DNA of 64,000 nucleotides from Microbacterium commune (GTDB lineage: Bacteria; Actinomycetota; Actinomycetes; Actinomycetales; Microbacteriaceae), in the NCBI RefSeq assembly GCF_014836945.1, contig NZ_JACSPX010000002.1:113969-177968 (forward strand). The letters run 5' to 3'. A program made the translations under genes and the position numbers. The notes under the pieces are model-generated. The model worked only from the letters and a program-made list of their open reading frames with translations, ran no database searches and was not told the origin of the DNA. Of this stretch, positions 43,359 to 52,545 are shown piece by piece (positions within the stretch are counted from its first letter, which is position 1; each line of letters opens with the position of its first letter).

Positions 43359-44303
43359 TCAGAACAGCAGCGAGGTGAGCCTGGTGCGCGCGGATGTCAC
43401 GCGCGGGTCGGCGGGGCCGATCAGCTCGAACAGCTCGACCAGCCGCTCGCGGATGCGCGTGCGGCTGTCGGCGTCGACGGCGGTGAACAGGTCAAGCAGT
43501 CGGTCGAACGCGTCATCGACATGCCCGCCGGCGAGGTCGAGGTCGGCGACCTGGAACTGCGCGTCGACATCCGTCGGCGCGGCAGCCGCGGCTGCGCGGA
43601 CCTGCTGCAGGTCGAGGCCCTGCACACGGTGCAGCAGGCGTACCTGGCCGAGACCCGCCTTCGCATCCTCGTCACGCGGGTTCTCCGCCAGGGCCTTCTC
43701 GTACGCGCCGATGGCGCGCGCGTAGTCGCCCGCTTCGATGGCCTCGAACGCCTCCGCGTGCAGAGGCGGCAGCGGCGCCGGCTCATCGTCCTCCGCCGCG
43801 GGTGCCTCTTCGCCGAACGGGACCGACCCGGTGACGCCGTTCTGCGCGGCCACCTCGAGCAGGCGTGCGAAGACCTCGCGCACCTGCTCCTCGGGGACCG
43901 CTCCGGTGAACATCGGCACGGGCTGTCCGCCGATCAGTGCGACGACCATCGGGATGGACTGCGCCCGGAAGGCCTGAGCGATCTGCGGGTTCGCGTCGAC
44001 ATCGACCTTCGCGAGCACGACGCGTCCGCGCTGCTCGCGCGCCACCTTCTCGATGATCGGGCTCAGCTGCTTGCACGGCCCGCACCACTCCGCCCAGAGA
44101 TCGACCACGACGGGAACCGAGCGGGACAGCTCGAGGATCTCGCCGAACGACTGGTCCGTCACATCGACGACGACATCCGGCCGGCCGTCACCCGGCGAAG
44201 CCGGGGCTGGTGCGCCCGCCGGTGCCTGGTCGGCTGCCGGACGGCTGCGCAGAGAGGACAGGTCGACTGCGCCGCGGAGCGCGGCAGCGGAGATCTCGGT
44301 CAC
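43359..44303 (-). CDS. Thioredoxin-like/tetratricopeptide protein (YbbN/CnoX type)
   Basis: 314 residues. A thioredoxin domain holds an intact WCGPC (Cys74, Cys77), followed by TPR-like helices (EAFEAIEAGDYARAIGAYEK, LGQVRLLHRVQGLDL). The architecture matches YbbN, a holdase that protects proteins under oxidative stress; unlike E. coli CnoX the redox CXXC here is canonical. The GTG start overlaps the stop of the large membrane protein gene (GTGA at 44300-44303). Confidence 0.88.
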   Translation of the reverse strand: MTEISAAALRGAVDLSSLRSRPAADQAPAGAPAPASPGDGRPDVVVDVTDQSFGEILELSRSVPVVVDLWAEWCGPCKQLSPIIEKVAREQRGRVVLAKVDVDANPQIAQAFRAQSIPMVVALIGGQPVPMFTGAVPEEQVREVFARLLEVAAQNGVTGSVPFGEEAPAAEDDEPAPLPPLHAEAFEAIEAGDYARAIGAYEKALAENPRDEDAKAGLGQVRLLHRVQGLDLQQVRAAAAAAPTDVDAQFQVADLDLAGGHVDDAFDRLLDLFTAVDADSRTRIRERLVELFELIGPADPRVTSARTRLTSLLF

Positions 44304-46183
44304 TTGTTCACCTTCACGCTGAGGAGGTCCTGATGGTACGCGAGGAGACGGATCTGCTCCTTGGAGCCCTGCGCGGGCACCGAGAAGAAGAGCTGGATGC
44401 CGTAGGTCGTCGTGAAGCCCTTCGCGGACTCCTTCACTCCCGTCAGCACACTCGCCTCCTGATTCTCGCCGATGCGGATCACCGCATCGGATGAGGTCGG
44501 GGTGATCGTCTCGGTGTCGTCGACCCGCACGGCCACGACCGCACCGCTGCCCAGAGTGGCGAGGGAGAGCGGCGTCTCCTCCGGTGCGGTCATGTCGAAC
44601 GCGACCGACGACGTGGTGTCGGCCTTCTTCTCCTTGAGCCCGGTGAGGATGGCCGTGCGGCTGTCGCGGATGCTCTGGGCCAGCTTCTCGGCCGTGGCGT
44701 CGAAGCGACCGGCGAACTCGCTCTTGTCGCCGCTGTCGACGAAGTCGGAGAACGCCTCGGCCAGCTGCTCCGGTGCGAGCGCGAGGAACGGCGACTCGGC
44801 CGGGATCCGCGTGGTGCCGAGCCACGCCGGGGCGACGTCGGGGAACTCGGCAGCCGCCGGCATGTCGGCCATCTCGGTGATGCGGTAGTTCGACCACGGG
44901 TCGTCCTGCGTCATCGTCAGCAGCACGGGCGCTGCGGTGTCGTCCTTCTCGGAGACGGTCAGGGCCAGCACGGCGCGCGGCCAGCTGTCCGTCGCCTCAG
45001 GCAGCACGATCTTGACCTTGTCACGCGGTGCCGTCAGCGGCTCCGTGCGCTCGGCGATCTTCGCGCGGAGGGCGTACTCGGTGCGCCGGCCTTCGAGCAC
45101 GGCGCCGGCGAGGCGGGTCTCCGCGCGCGCGATGTCGAGCTCCGCGTCTGCCTGCTGCACGACTTCGGTGATCTCGGACACGATGCGCTGGCCCTGCTTC
45201 TTCGTCACGACCGGCGGCTTCTGGTCTTCGGGGGTCACCACCGTCGGCGTGGGGGTCGGCGTGGGCGTCTGCGCGCCGAACTCGGGCCAGGACTCCGCTG
45301 AGCAGCCCGTCGCGAGCACTGCGGTCAGCGTCAGAGCCGGCAGCCCCAGAGCCAGGCGACGACGCAGCGCGGTGCGCGGCGCACGCCCGGATGACTGTTC
45401 CTCGCCTTCGGAGGTCGGGGCGGGTGGGTCCGTTCGACCGATCGCCGCGCCGTCGGGATCGGCGGCGGTGCCGTCACCGGCCTCGATGGCTTCTCTGCGC
45501 GGGGCGCTCTGCATCTCGATGGGCTGCGTCTCCGGCAGCGGCCCTGGGCCCTTGCGCAGCGGACCGCGTCCGCGACGCTGGTGGCGGATGGCCAGGATGT
45601 AGAGCACGAGGCCGGCGAGCAGCAGCACTCCCCCCGCGGTCATCAGCGGACCCGCGAGCGGTGTGCGCGTGTCCAGAGCCCAGCTCACGGCGATGTCCTC
45701 GGGCGCGGGCTCGACGCCGTCGCGCGCGATGAGCACGCTGTGTCCAGGGGTCAGCTGCATCTCGGTCACGAGATAGTCGTCTTCGACGAACGAGTCCAGC
45801 CAGAGATCGGATCCTGCCGGGTTGCGCCCCGACGTCTCCCCGCCGCCGGCCGGTGCCTGCTGCGCGTCGACGGTCTCGCTGACCGGCTCATCGCCCTTGC
45901 CGAGCGTGACCTTCGTGTAGCTCGTGTCGGACAGCCACGCCTCGGCATCGCCGGTACGGGCGTAGGCGACGAAGATCTGGCCCTCACCGCGCACGAGCAG
46001 CGTCTGCAGTCCCGGGTGCGCATTGAGCACCTCGGCGTCGACGAGCACATAGGGCTGCGCCTCGTCGGCTGACAGCTCCATCGTCTGCTCTGTGGGGCCC
46101 ATGAAGATGGTGCGCTGAGCAATTCCGGCTCCGATGAGAACCGTGGCCAGCACGAAGGCCACGACGGCCCATACGAAACGCAC
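44300..46183 (-). CDS. Membrane protein with two extracytoplasmic domains and an internal lipobox-like site
   Basis: 627 residues. Predicted segments: TM1 at 5-25, an extracytoplasmic domain to ~175, TM2 at 177-199, a charged cytoplasmic linker to ~273, then RRR and a third hydrophobic stretch ending LATGC-S (Cys294), followed by a Pro/Thr linker (TPTPTPTP) and a ~300-residue C-terminal domain. The second half looks like a complete lipoprotein (n-region, h-region, lipobox) fused to a membrane protein. No enzymatic motif is recognised. GTG start with AAGGAG upstream. Coupled to the thioredoxin gene, suggesting a shared envelope role. Confidence 0.75.
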   Translation of the reverse strand: MRFVWAVVAFVLATVLIGAGIAQRTIFMGPTEQTMELSADEAQPYVLVDAEVLNAHPGLQTLLVRGEGQIFVAYARTGDAEAWLSDTSYTKVTLGKGDEPVSETVDAQQAPAGGGETSGRNPAGSDLWLDSFVEDDYLVTEMQLTPGHSVLIARDGVEPAPEDIAVSWALDTRTPLAGPLMTAGGVLLLAGLVLYILAIRHQRRGRGPLRKGPGPLPETQPIEMQSAPRREAIEAGDGTAADPDGAAIGRTDPPAPTSEGEEQSSGRAPRTALRRRLALGLPALTLTAVLATGCSAESWPEFGAQTPTPTPTPTVVTPEDQKPPVVTKKQGQRIVSEITEVVQQADAELDIARAETRLAGAVLEGRRTEYALRAKIAERTEPLTAPRDKVKIVLPEATDSWPRAVLALTVSEKDDTAAPVLLTMTQDDPWSNYRITEMADMPAAAEFPDVAPAWLGTTRIPAESPFLALAPEQLAEAFSDFVDSGDKSEFAGRFDATAEKLAQSIRDSRTAILTGLKEKKADTTSSVAFDMTAPEETPLSLATLGSGAVVAVRVDDTETITPTSSDAVIRIGENQEASVLTGVKESAKGFTTTYGIQLFFSVPAQGSKEQIRLLAYHQDLLSVKVNK

Positions 46184-46365
46184 GAATCAACTCCTTACGT
46201 GACCGGGCATCCGCCGCCGGTCCGCTCGACGTTTCAGACTAGCGAAACCACCTGGGCATTGCCCACGAAGCCCACCGTCTGCGCTGCGCCGGATGCGCTT
46301 CGGCCCGTCGCGCCGCCGCCGCACCGTGCAGCAACTAGGATCTTCGCAGATCGACCGGGAGAGCC

Positions 46366-47445
46366 ATGAAGATCCACAGTCCCTTTCGCACCGCGCTGGT
46401 GGCGACACTCGGCGTGGGTCTGGGCGTTCTGCTGCTCACCGGCGTGCAGACGCTGTCGACCGTCATCCTCTATATCGGCACGGCTCTGTTCCTGAGTCTC
46501 GGACTCGACCCGCTCGTCACCTTCCTCGAGCGCCGCGGACTGCCGCGATGGGCCGCTGTGCTCTTGACCATCCTCGCCGTGCTGAGCGTGTTCGCCGCCG
46601 TCATCCTGATCGTGCTGCCCGTCTTCACCGATCAGATCACGCAGCTGGTGGCGCGCACCACGCCGCTGTTCGTCAACGGCGAGCAGACCGTGAGCGACAT
46701 CAAGGCCTGGCTCACCGACGCCTTCCCCAATCTCGAGGTCAACCTCGTCTTCGACTACATCGACAGCTGGATCACCTCCGATCAGTGGACCAAGAGCGTG
46801 ACCGAGTGGAGCACGACGATCGGCGAGGGTGTGTGGGTCGTCGGCGGTGCGGTGCTGGCCGGGGCGTTCGGCGCCTTCATCGTGCTGATCCTCACGATCT
46901 ACATGACGGCCTCGACGCCGTCCCTCAAGCGGGCCGTGTACCAGCTGGTGCCTGCATCGCGGCGCGAGCGCTTCATCGATATCGCCGACCAGATCACCGA
47001 TTCGGTCGGCCACTACGTGATGGGCCAGGTCACGCTCGGTGTGATCAACGGATTGCTGAGCATGGTGTACCTGTCGATCATCGACGCGCCGTTCACCGCG
47101 GTGCTCGCCGTCGTCGCCTTCTTCTTCTCGCTCATCCCCCTGGTCGGAACCCTGACCGGGTCGACGATCATCGTGCTGGCCTGTCTGCTGCCCGGGGTCG
47201 GCTCGCCGGGGACGGCGCTGGCCGCGGCGATCTACTACCTCATCTACATGCAGGTCGAGGCGTACTTCATCGCCCCGCGCATCATGAGCCGAGCGGTCTC
47301 GGTGCCCGGAGCGGTGGTCGTCATCGCGGCGCTGTCCGGCGGCGCCCTGCTCGGGCTCCTCGGTGCGCTGATCGCGATCCCGGTCGCGGCGAGCGTGCTG
47401 ATCATCTACCGCCAGGTGCTGATCCCTCGGATGAACGAACGCTGA
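46366..47445 (+). CDS. AI-2E family transporter
   Basis: 359 residues with about seven to eight hydrophobic segments: two near the N-terminus (LVATLGVGLGVLLLTGVQTL; LYIGTALFLSLGLDPLV), one at ~65-90, a central amphipathic region, and a C-terminal cluster with FFFSLIPLVGTLTGSTIIVL and VVVIAALSGGALLGLLGALI. This is the PerM/TqsA fold. Members export small molecules or act as Na+/H+ antiporters; the cargo is unknown. Divergent from the membrane protein gene over 182 bp, which holds no other gene; it contains a GTTTC/GAAAC dyad at 46231-46248. Confidence 0.88.
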   Translation: MKIHSPFRTALVATLGVGLGVLLLTGVQTLSTVILYIGTALFLSLGLDPLVTFLERRGLPRWAAVLLTILAVLSVFAAVILIVLPVFTDQITQLVARTTPLFVNGEQTVSDIKAWLTDAFPNLEVNLVFDYIDSWITSDQWTKSVTEWSTTIGEGVWVVGGAVLAGAFGAFIVLILTIYMTASTPSLKRAVYQLVPASRRERFIDIADQITDSVGHYVMGQVTLGVINGLLSMVYLSIIDAPFTAVLAVVAFFFSLIPLVGTLTGSTIIVLACLLPGVGSPGTALAAAIYYLIYMQVEAYFIAPRIMSRAVSVPGAVVVIAALSGGALLGLLGALIAIPVAASVLIIYRQVLIPRMNER

Positions 47446-47461
47446 GCCGGGGCAGCCGCTC

Positions 47462-47749
47462 TCAGGCGACCCGCCAGCAGTGCGAATGCCAGTGCCGGCG
47501 GGCGGCGAGGTCGGCGCTCTCGCCCATCACTCCGTCCGCACGCCAGACGACGACGTGGGCGGTACCGGGCGCGATGATGCTCGTGCAGCCCGGGCACCGG
47601 TAGTCCTTGAGCGCCTGCGTCGCCGAGATGGGCTGCACGGTCCACTCCCGGCCCCGTTTCGTCTCGGTGCGCTTCCACCCCGCCAGAAGCCGGTCGAAGG
47701 AATCGCCGGACGCGGGACGCTCAGGCCGGCGTCGACGGGATCGTGGCAT
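47462..47749 (-). CDS. Small zinc-ribbon-like conserved hypothetical protein
   Basis: 95 residues. A basic N-terminus (PRSRRRRPERP) precedes RCPGC and, 35 residues on, RRHWHSHCWRV, so two Cys and a His/Cys group could bind one zinc. Similar short proteins are often labelled ATP/GTP-binding without support. No function can be assigned. Upstream of it, the lysozyme-fold gene ends nine bases away, so they may share a message. Confidence 0.7.
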   Translation of the reverse strand: MPRSRRRRPERPASGDSFDRLLAGWKRTETKRGREWTVQPISATQALKDYRCPGCTSIIAPGTAHVVVWRADGVMGESADLAARRHWHSHCWRVA

Positions 47750-47758
47750 GACGCCCGA

Positions 47759-48433
47759 TCACCACCAGTGGTTGCGCGTCCAGAAGTCGTACGCTCCGGC
47801 CCAGCTGCCGTAGCGGCCGACGGCGTAGCCGTTGCCCCAGCGGAGGTTGTCGACCGGGTCGTATCCGTTGCCGGGCACCTTGCTGCAGGGCAGCGCCTGC
47901 ACGAGCCCGCACGCGCCGGACGACTGGTTGGTCGCGTTCGGATTCCAGCCGCTCTCCTTGGAGACGATGTAGTCGACGTACGCCCAGTCGCCGCTCGCGA
48001 TTCCGGCCGCAGCCATCCACTGCTCCTTGGAGCCGCCACCCGTGTACCGCGGCTGCGCGGGTGCACTGCTCTTCTGAGCCGATGCGGTCTTCGCCACCGG
48101 TGCGGGCGCTGGTTTCGGCTTGGGTTTCGGCTTGACGTAGACCTCGAAACCATTGCGGGCCACGGGCGCGATGTCCGCGCCCTCGACGGAGACCGTGATG
48201 CTCTGCGTGTCGGCGGCGGCGAGCGAGAAGGCGGTCACGGGTCCGTCGGTCGGCTCGGGGTCGGCGACGGCCACACCGCTCGGCGCCATCATGGCGGCGG
48301 AGATGCCGACGACGGCGAGCCCGGCCAGCACGGCGCTGACGGGGCGATGGGTCTGAGTCTTCTTCTTCAAGCGAGAGGCGGGCCGGCGCGTCTCGTTCGA
48401 GATCAATTCGTTATCGGGGGTCACGATGGCCAT
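47759..48433 (-). CDS. Secreted lysozyme-fold protein (transglycosylase-like, Rpf-related)
   Basis: 224 residues. A basic region (RLKKKTQTHRP) and hydrophobic stretch near residues 33-56 form a signal peptide, followed by a region ending in a Lys/Pro linker (KPKPKPKPAPAP), and a C-terminal domain with GDWAYVDYIVSKESGWNPNA, where the Glu of KESGW is the expected catalytic acid, then GACGLVQALPCSKV with two cysteines. Such proteins cleave peptidoglycan. A TAGACT hexamer lies one base before the ATG; if it is the promoter, translation may instead begin at the GTG at 48424. Confidence 0.83.
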   Translation of the reverse strand: MAIVTPDNELISNETRRPASRLKKKTQTHRPVSAVLAGLAVVGISAAMMAPSGVAVADPEPTDGPVTAFSLAAADTQSITVSVEGADIAPVARNGFEVYVKPKPKPKPAPAPVAKTASAQKSSAPAQPRYTGGGSKEQWMAAAGIASGDWAYVDYIVSKESGWNPNATNQSSGACGLVQALPCSKVPGNGYDPVDNLRWGNGYAVGRYGSWAGAYDFWTRNHWW

Positions 48434-48484
48434 CAGTCTACGCACACCTGCACACCTCATCCATGAGAACTCACCGAGAACGCC

Positions 48485-49072
48485 TCAGCGCACCGAGAGA
48501 ATGACTTCCACCGTGGCGTCGAGCAGGGCATCCACCTGCTCCTCGCGATACCCGCCGCGCTGCATGCGGAAGGCGGCGCCGCGCACCTGATCGACATCGA
48601 GCGGCTCGCCGTCCCGCAGGAACGCGGCGATGCGGTCGCCGACGTGGTCGACCTCGTCCACCTGGTAGCCGAACGTCAGGATGCTGGTGCGCGCGAACCG
48701 CTTCTTCCGCGGCCGACTCAGGTGATCGAGCACCTGCTGAGCGTCCTCCCGCGCCTGAGCCACCCAGGCGTCCACTCCGACGCGGGCGATCGCCCGTTCG
48801 CGGGCGCGCTGGGCGAACGCATCCTCCACCCGCGAGAGCGCGGCGTCGACCTCGGCGATGACGTACCCGCCCCTGACCAGCGGGAAGGATGCCGCGCGCA
48901 CGTCGTCCGCGCCGAAATCTGCACGCGATTCCTCGAACGCCGCTCGGGCGGAGTCGAGGAAGCTGTCGACCGCAGCACGGTGGTACCCGCGCTGGCGGCC
49001 CTGTGCCAGGGCGAACGCCGGCGGCGTCTCGTCGTGCGGCCGTGTGAGCGTCTCGAGGCCGGGATCAGTCAT
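48485..49072 (-). CDS. DivIVA domain-containing protein
   Basis: 195 residues with three repeats of the short DivIVA-like motif: RGYHRAAVDSFLDSA, RGGYVIAEVDAALSRVEDAF and RGGYREEQVDALLDATVEV, the last at the C-terminus, plus FGYQVDEVDHVGDRI. In actinobacteria such repeat proteins are membrane- or division-associated, but this one lacks a long coiled coil. The ATG shares one base with the cdsA stop, so it is in the cdsA-frr-pyrH direction and possibly operon. Confidence 0.82.
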   Translation of the reverse strand: MTDPGLETLTRPHDETPPAFALAQGRQRGYHRAAVDSFLDSARAAFEESRADFGADDVRAASFPLVRGGYVIAEVDAALSRVEDAFAQRARERAIARVGVDAWVAQAREDAQQVLDHLSRPRKKRFARTSILTFGYQVDEVDHVGDRIAAFLRDGEPLDVDQVRGAAFRMQRGGYREEQVDALLDATVEVILSVR

Positions 49073-50235
49073 CAGGATCCGATCAGAGGAGTAAGGAGGT
49101 GATACAGCGCGAGCGCGGGAACAGTCGAGGGCAGGATGCTGTCGAGGCGGTCGAGCAGCCCGCCGTGGCCGGGAAGCCAGGAGCTCATGTCCTTGATGCC
49201 GAGGTCGCGCTTGAGCATCGACTCGCCGAGATCGCCGAGCGTGGCGCAGATGAGGATCGCCGCGCCGAAGATCAGGCCGCACCACCAGGGCAGCTCGAGC
49301 AGGAAGATCGCCAGGAGCACGCCCACCGCGAGCGACCCGACGACGGCACCGCCGAAGCCCTCCCAGGTCTTCTTGGGGCTGATCCGCGGCGCCATGGGGT
49401 GCTTGCCGAACGCGAGTCCGGCCGCGTACGCGCATGTGTCGGCGGCGACGGCGACGGCGATGAAGCCGAGCACCCACCATTCGCCGTTCTCACGGCTCAG
49501 CAGCATGAGCGCGACCGAGGTCAGGAACGGCACGTACACCTGCACGAACGCCCCGACGACGACATCGGCGAGCACCGCACCGTAGGTGCGACCGTCGCCG
49601 GCGATCATCTGGCCGATCATCCGCCACACGCTGACGAAGGCGACGGCGGCGATGAGCACGACCCAGCTCAGCCACAGCGCCGCGAACGGCCCGGTGAGCA
49701 GCACCGCCGCACCCGCGATCAGCTGGGGGGCGATGTCCACACGGCGACCGCCCGCGCGAAGTGCCCGGGTGAGCTCGTAGGTGCCGAGCAGACCGGCCGC
49801 GATCGCGATCGGCAGGAACAGCCACTTGATGAAGAGCAGGGAGGCGATCAGAACCGCACCGAACGCGACGCCGATGAGGATGGCCACGATGAGATCGCGG
49901 CCGGTGCGCTGTTTGATCCGCTCGTTGGCCTGATCGAACTGCTCGCGAGCCTGCGTCACGTGCGACTCGAACTCGCCGCGCCTGGCGCGCCACTGCTCAC
50001 GCAGCGCGTGCGAGTCCGCGCCGTCCTCAGCGGGCATCGGCGGGCGCGGGGGGATGCGGGCGGTGTCGAAGACCGGGAACGACGCACCCGCGAGCGGGCG
50101 CGTCGAGTCCGATGCGCCGACACCCGAATCGCCGAGAGCGCGGCGCGATGACTCATCGCCCTCAGCGGGAGCATCGCCCTGTCGGGCTTCTCTTCGCGTC
50201 AGCGGCTGTTCGCCGGAATCGCTGTCGCCTGCCAT
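49072..50235 (-). CDS. cdsA: Phosphatidate cytidylyltransferase CdsA
   Basis: 387 residues. An unusually long polar N-terminus (~110 residues, Asp/Arg-rich) precedes eight or so membrane segments. The CDP-alcohol signature SPKKTWEGFGGAVVGSL and the terminal LGDLGESMLKRDLGIKDMSS with GHGGLLDRLDS are diagnostic. It makes CDP-diacylglycerol for phospholipid synthesis at the membrane. Four-base gap to frr upstream, the normal bacterial order. Confidence 0.95.
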   Translation of the reverse strand: MAGDSDSGEQPLTRREARQGDAPAEGDESSRRALGDSGVGASDSTRPLAGASFPVFDTARIPPRPPMPAEDGADSHALREQWRARRGEFESHVTQAREQFDQANERIKQRTGRDLIVAILIGVAFGAVLIASLLFIKWLFLPIAIAAGLLGTYELTRALRAGGRRVDIAPQLIAGAAVLLTGPFAALWLSWVVLIAAVAFVSVWRMIGQMIAGDGRTYGAVLADVVVGAFVQVYVPFLTSVALMLLSRENGEWWVLGFIAVAVAADTCAYAAGLAFGKHPMAPRISPKKTWEGFGGAVVGSLAVGVLLAIFLLELPWWCGLIFGAAILICATLGDLGESMLKRDLGIKDMSSWLPGHGGLLDRLDSILPSTVPALALYHLLTPLIGS

Positions 50236-50239
50236 GCCG

Positions 50240-50794
50240 TCAGACCTCGAGCAGCTCTGCCTCTTTGCGCTTGAGCGCGTCGTCGATCGCGTCGACGTAC
50301 TGACGGGTCAGCGCGTCGAGCTCCTTCTCGCCGCGAGCGATCTCGTCTTCGCCCACGTCGTTCTTGAGCGCGTCGAGCTGATCCTTCGCCTTGCGTCGGA
50401 TCCCGCGCACCTGCACCTTGGCGTCCTCGCCCTTCGAGCGCACGAGCTTGACGTACTCCTTGCGACGCTCTTCGGTCAGCTCGGGCATCGTCACGCGCAC
50501 GATGTTGCCGTCGTTGGTCGGGTTCGCGCCGAGGTTCGGCATGTCGCGGATGGCCTGCTCGATCGCCCGCAGCGCGCTCTTGTCGTACGGGGTGACGATC
50601 AGCGTGCGCGCCTCGGGGTTGGCCATCGAGGCGAGCTGCGCGATCGGCGTCGGGGAGCCGTAGTAGTCGACCATCAGCTTCTGGAAGAGCTGGGGGTTCG
50701 CGCGCCCGGTGCGGACGGTGGCGAAGTCCTCCTTGGCGGCGTCGACCGCGCGGGTCATGCGTGCGGTGGTATCTGCGAGGACGTCCGCGATCAC
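50240..50794 (-). CDS. frr: Ribosome recycling factor
   Basis: 184 residues, standard length. [40 protein letters not shown] and [20 protein letters not shown] are classic RRF segments. It splits post-termination ribosomes with EF-G. The GTG start has AAGGAG five bases upstream. A 74-base gap separates it from pyrH. Confidence 0.97.
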   Translation of the reverse strand: MIADVLADTTARMTRAVDAAKEDFATVRTGRANPQLFQKLMVDYYGSPTPIAQLASMANPEARTLIVTPYDKSALRAIEQAIRDMPNLGANPTNDGNIVRVTMPELTEERRKEYVKLVRSKGEDAKVQVRGIRRKAKDQLDALKNDVGEDEIARGEKELDALTRQYVDAIDDALKRKEAELLEV

Positions 50795-50868
50795 GGGTGC
50801 TCCTTAGGTCGTGGTTTTCGAACGATTCTATCCGGCGATGTGCCGCAGAACCCTGAGCGACGAGGCGG

Positions 50869-51585
50869 TCAGGGCGTGACGAGCGTTCCGATGGGCTCGC
50901 CGAGCAGCGCCTTCGTGACATTGCCCGCCGGCTCCATGCCGAACACGCGCATGTCCATGTTGTTGTCCATGCACAGGCTGAACGCGGTGGAGTCGACCAC
51001 CTTGAGGCCGCGCTGCAGAGCGTCGCGGTAGGTCACGCGGTCGATGCGCTCGGCGCTGGCGTCCTTGTTGGGGTCGGCCGTGTAGATGGCGTCGACGCCG
51101 TTCTTCGCCACCAGCACCTCGTCCGCTCCGATCTCGAGGGCGCGCTGCGCGGCGACCGTGTCGGTGGAGAAGTACGGCAGGCCCGCACCGGCACCGAAGA
51201 TGACGACGCGCCCCTTCTCCATGTGACGCTCGGCGCGACGCGGGATGTACGGCTCGGCGACCTGGGTCATCGAGATGGCGGACTGCACCCGGGTCGCGGC
51301 GCCGGCCTGCTCGAGAAAGTCCTGCAGGGCGAGGGCGTTCATGACCGTGCCGAGCATGCCCATGTAGTCGGCTCGGCCGCGGTCCATCCCGCGCTGGCTG
51401 AGCTCGGCCCCGCGGAAGAAGTTGCCACCGCCCACGACGATCGCGATCTCGACGCGGTCGACGGCCGCGGCGATCTCACGCGCGATCTGTCCGACGACGT
51501 CGGGGTTGACGCCCAGCTGGCCTGCGCCGAACGCTTCGCCGGAGAGCTTCAGGAGGACGCGCCGGCGTCCGGTGCCTTCGGTCAT
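50869..51585 (-). CDS. pyrH: UMP kinase
   Basis: 238 residues of the amino acid kinase fold. [14 protein letters not shown] binds phosphate, [14 protein letters not shown] the UMP, and [16 protein letters not shown] is the family signature. It converts UMP to UDP. The frame allows a start nine codons earlier, but the ATG at 51585 has GAGGAA at eight bases and begins the alignment with known UMP kinases. Confidence 0.96.
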   Translation of the reverse strand: MTEGTGRRRVLLKLSGEAFGAGQLGVNPDVVGQIAREIAAAVDRVEIAIVVGGGNFFRGAELSQRGMDRGRADYMGMLGTVMNALALQDFLEQAGAATRVQSAISMTQVAEPYIPRRAERHMEKGRVVIFGAGAGLPYFSTDTVAAQRALEIGADEVLVAKNGVDAIYTADPNKDASAERIDRVTYRDALQRGLKVVDSTAFSLCMDNNMDMRVFGMEPAGNVTKALLGEPIGTLVTP

Positions 51586-51637
51586 GGGTGGGTTCCTCTC
51601 GTCCCGATTCAAGATAGTGCCTTCTGGGCATGAAGAA

Positions 51638-51666
51638 GGGGGTTCGGATCGCAGATCCGAACCCCC
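51638..51666 (-). terminator. Hairpin between tsf and pyrH
   Basis: A perfect 13-bp stem (GGGGGTTCGGATC and complement) with the 3-base loop GCA, ten bases beyond the tsf stop, followed on the leftward transcript by CTTCTTC. It would end most rpsB-tsf transcripts before pyrH. Confidence 0.85.
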
Positions 51667-51675
51667 TGGAGGTTG

Positions 51676-52503
51676 TTACGCGCCGACCTTGAAGCGGGCG
51701 AAGTCGGTGACGGTGATACCGGCATCCTTCGCGACCTGGGCCACGGACAGCTTGTTGTCCTTCGCGTAGTCCTGCTCGAGAAGCGCGACCTGCTTGAAGT
51801 AAGCGGTGACGCGACCCTCGACGATCTTCGGCAGAGCAGCCTCGGGCTTGCCCTCGTTGCGGGAGATCTCGGTGACGATCTCGCGCTCCTTCTCGACCTC
51901 GGCGGCCGGGACGTCCTCACGGGTGAGGTACGACGGGTTCGCGAACGAGATGTGCTGGGCGATGCTGCGCGCGGTCTCGGCGTCAGAGCCGCTGTACGCG
52001 ACGACGACACCGATCTGCGGCGGCAGGTCCTTGCTGGTGCGGTGCAGGTACACCGACACGGCGTCGCCGGTGATGGTGCGCACGCGACGCAGTTCGACCT
52101 TCTCGCCGATGATGGCTGCCTCGTCCGAGATCAGCTGCTCGACCGTCTGGTCGCCGGCCGGGGCTGCGAGGGCCGCCTCGATCGAGTCCGCGGAGACGGC
52201 CGCGACGGCGTCGGCGACCTTCTCGGCGAGCGTGATGAAGCGCTCGTTCTTCGCGACGAAGTCGGTCTCGCAGGCGAGCTCGATCAGCGTGACGGCACCG
52301 TCGGTCTCACGAGCGACGACGAGGCCCTCGCTGGTGGAGCGGTCGGCGCGCTTCGCGTTGCCCTTCGCACCCTTGAGGCGAAGGATCTCGGTGGCCTTCT
52401 CGACGTCTCCGTCAGCCTCCTCGAGCGCCTTCTTGGTGTCGACCATTCCGGTGCCGAGCTGCTCGCGCAGCGCCTTGATGTCGGCGATGGTGAAGTTGGC
52501 CAT
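51676..52503 (-). CDS. tsf: Elongation factor Ts
   Basis: 275 residues. The N-terminal module DIKALREQLGTGMVDTKKAL, the TDFVAKN motif in ELACETDFVAKNERF, and VSVYLHRT are diagnostic. It recycles EF-Tu by nucleotide exchange. It follows rpsB after 42 bases and precedes a strong hairpin, so rpsB-tsf form a two-gene unit. Confidence 0.97.
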   Translation of the reverse strand: MANFTIADIKALREQLGTGMVDTKKALEEADGDVEKATEILRLKGAKGNAKRADRSTSEGLVVARETDGAVTLIELACETDFVAKNERFITLAEKVADAVAAVSADSIEAALAAPAGDQTVEQLISDEAAIIGEKVELRRVRTITGDAVSVYLHRTSKDLPPQIGVVVAYSGSDAETARSIAQHISFANPSYLTREDVPAAEVEKEREIVTEISRNEGKPEAALPKIVEGRVTAYFKQVALLEQDYAKDNKLSVAQVAKDAGITVTDFARFKVGA

Positions 52504-52545
52504 GTGTGGTGGCTCCTTGCTTCGTATCTGAACGTGTGGGGTGAC

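Noticed and set aside
48434..48484. Riboswitch upstream of the lysozyme-fold gene, as seen before some rpf genes
   Set aside because: Only about 50 bases separate it from the next gene in that direction and a -10-like box lies at the start codon, leaving no room for a leader.
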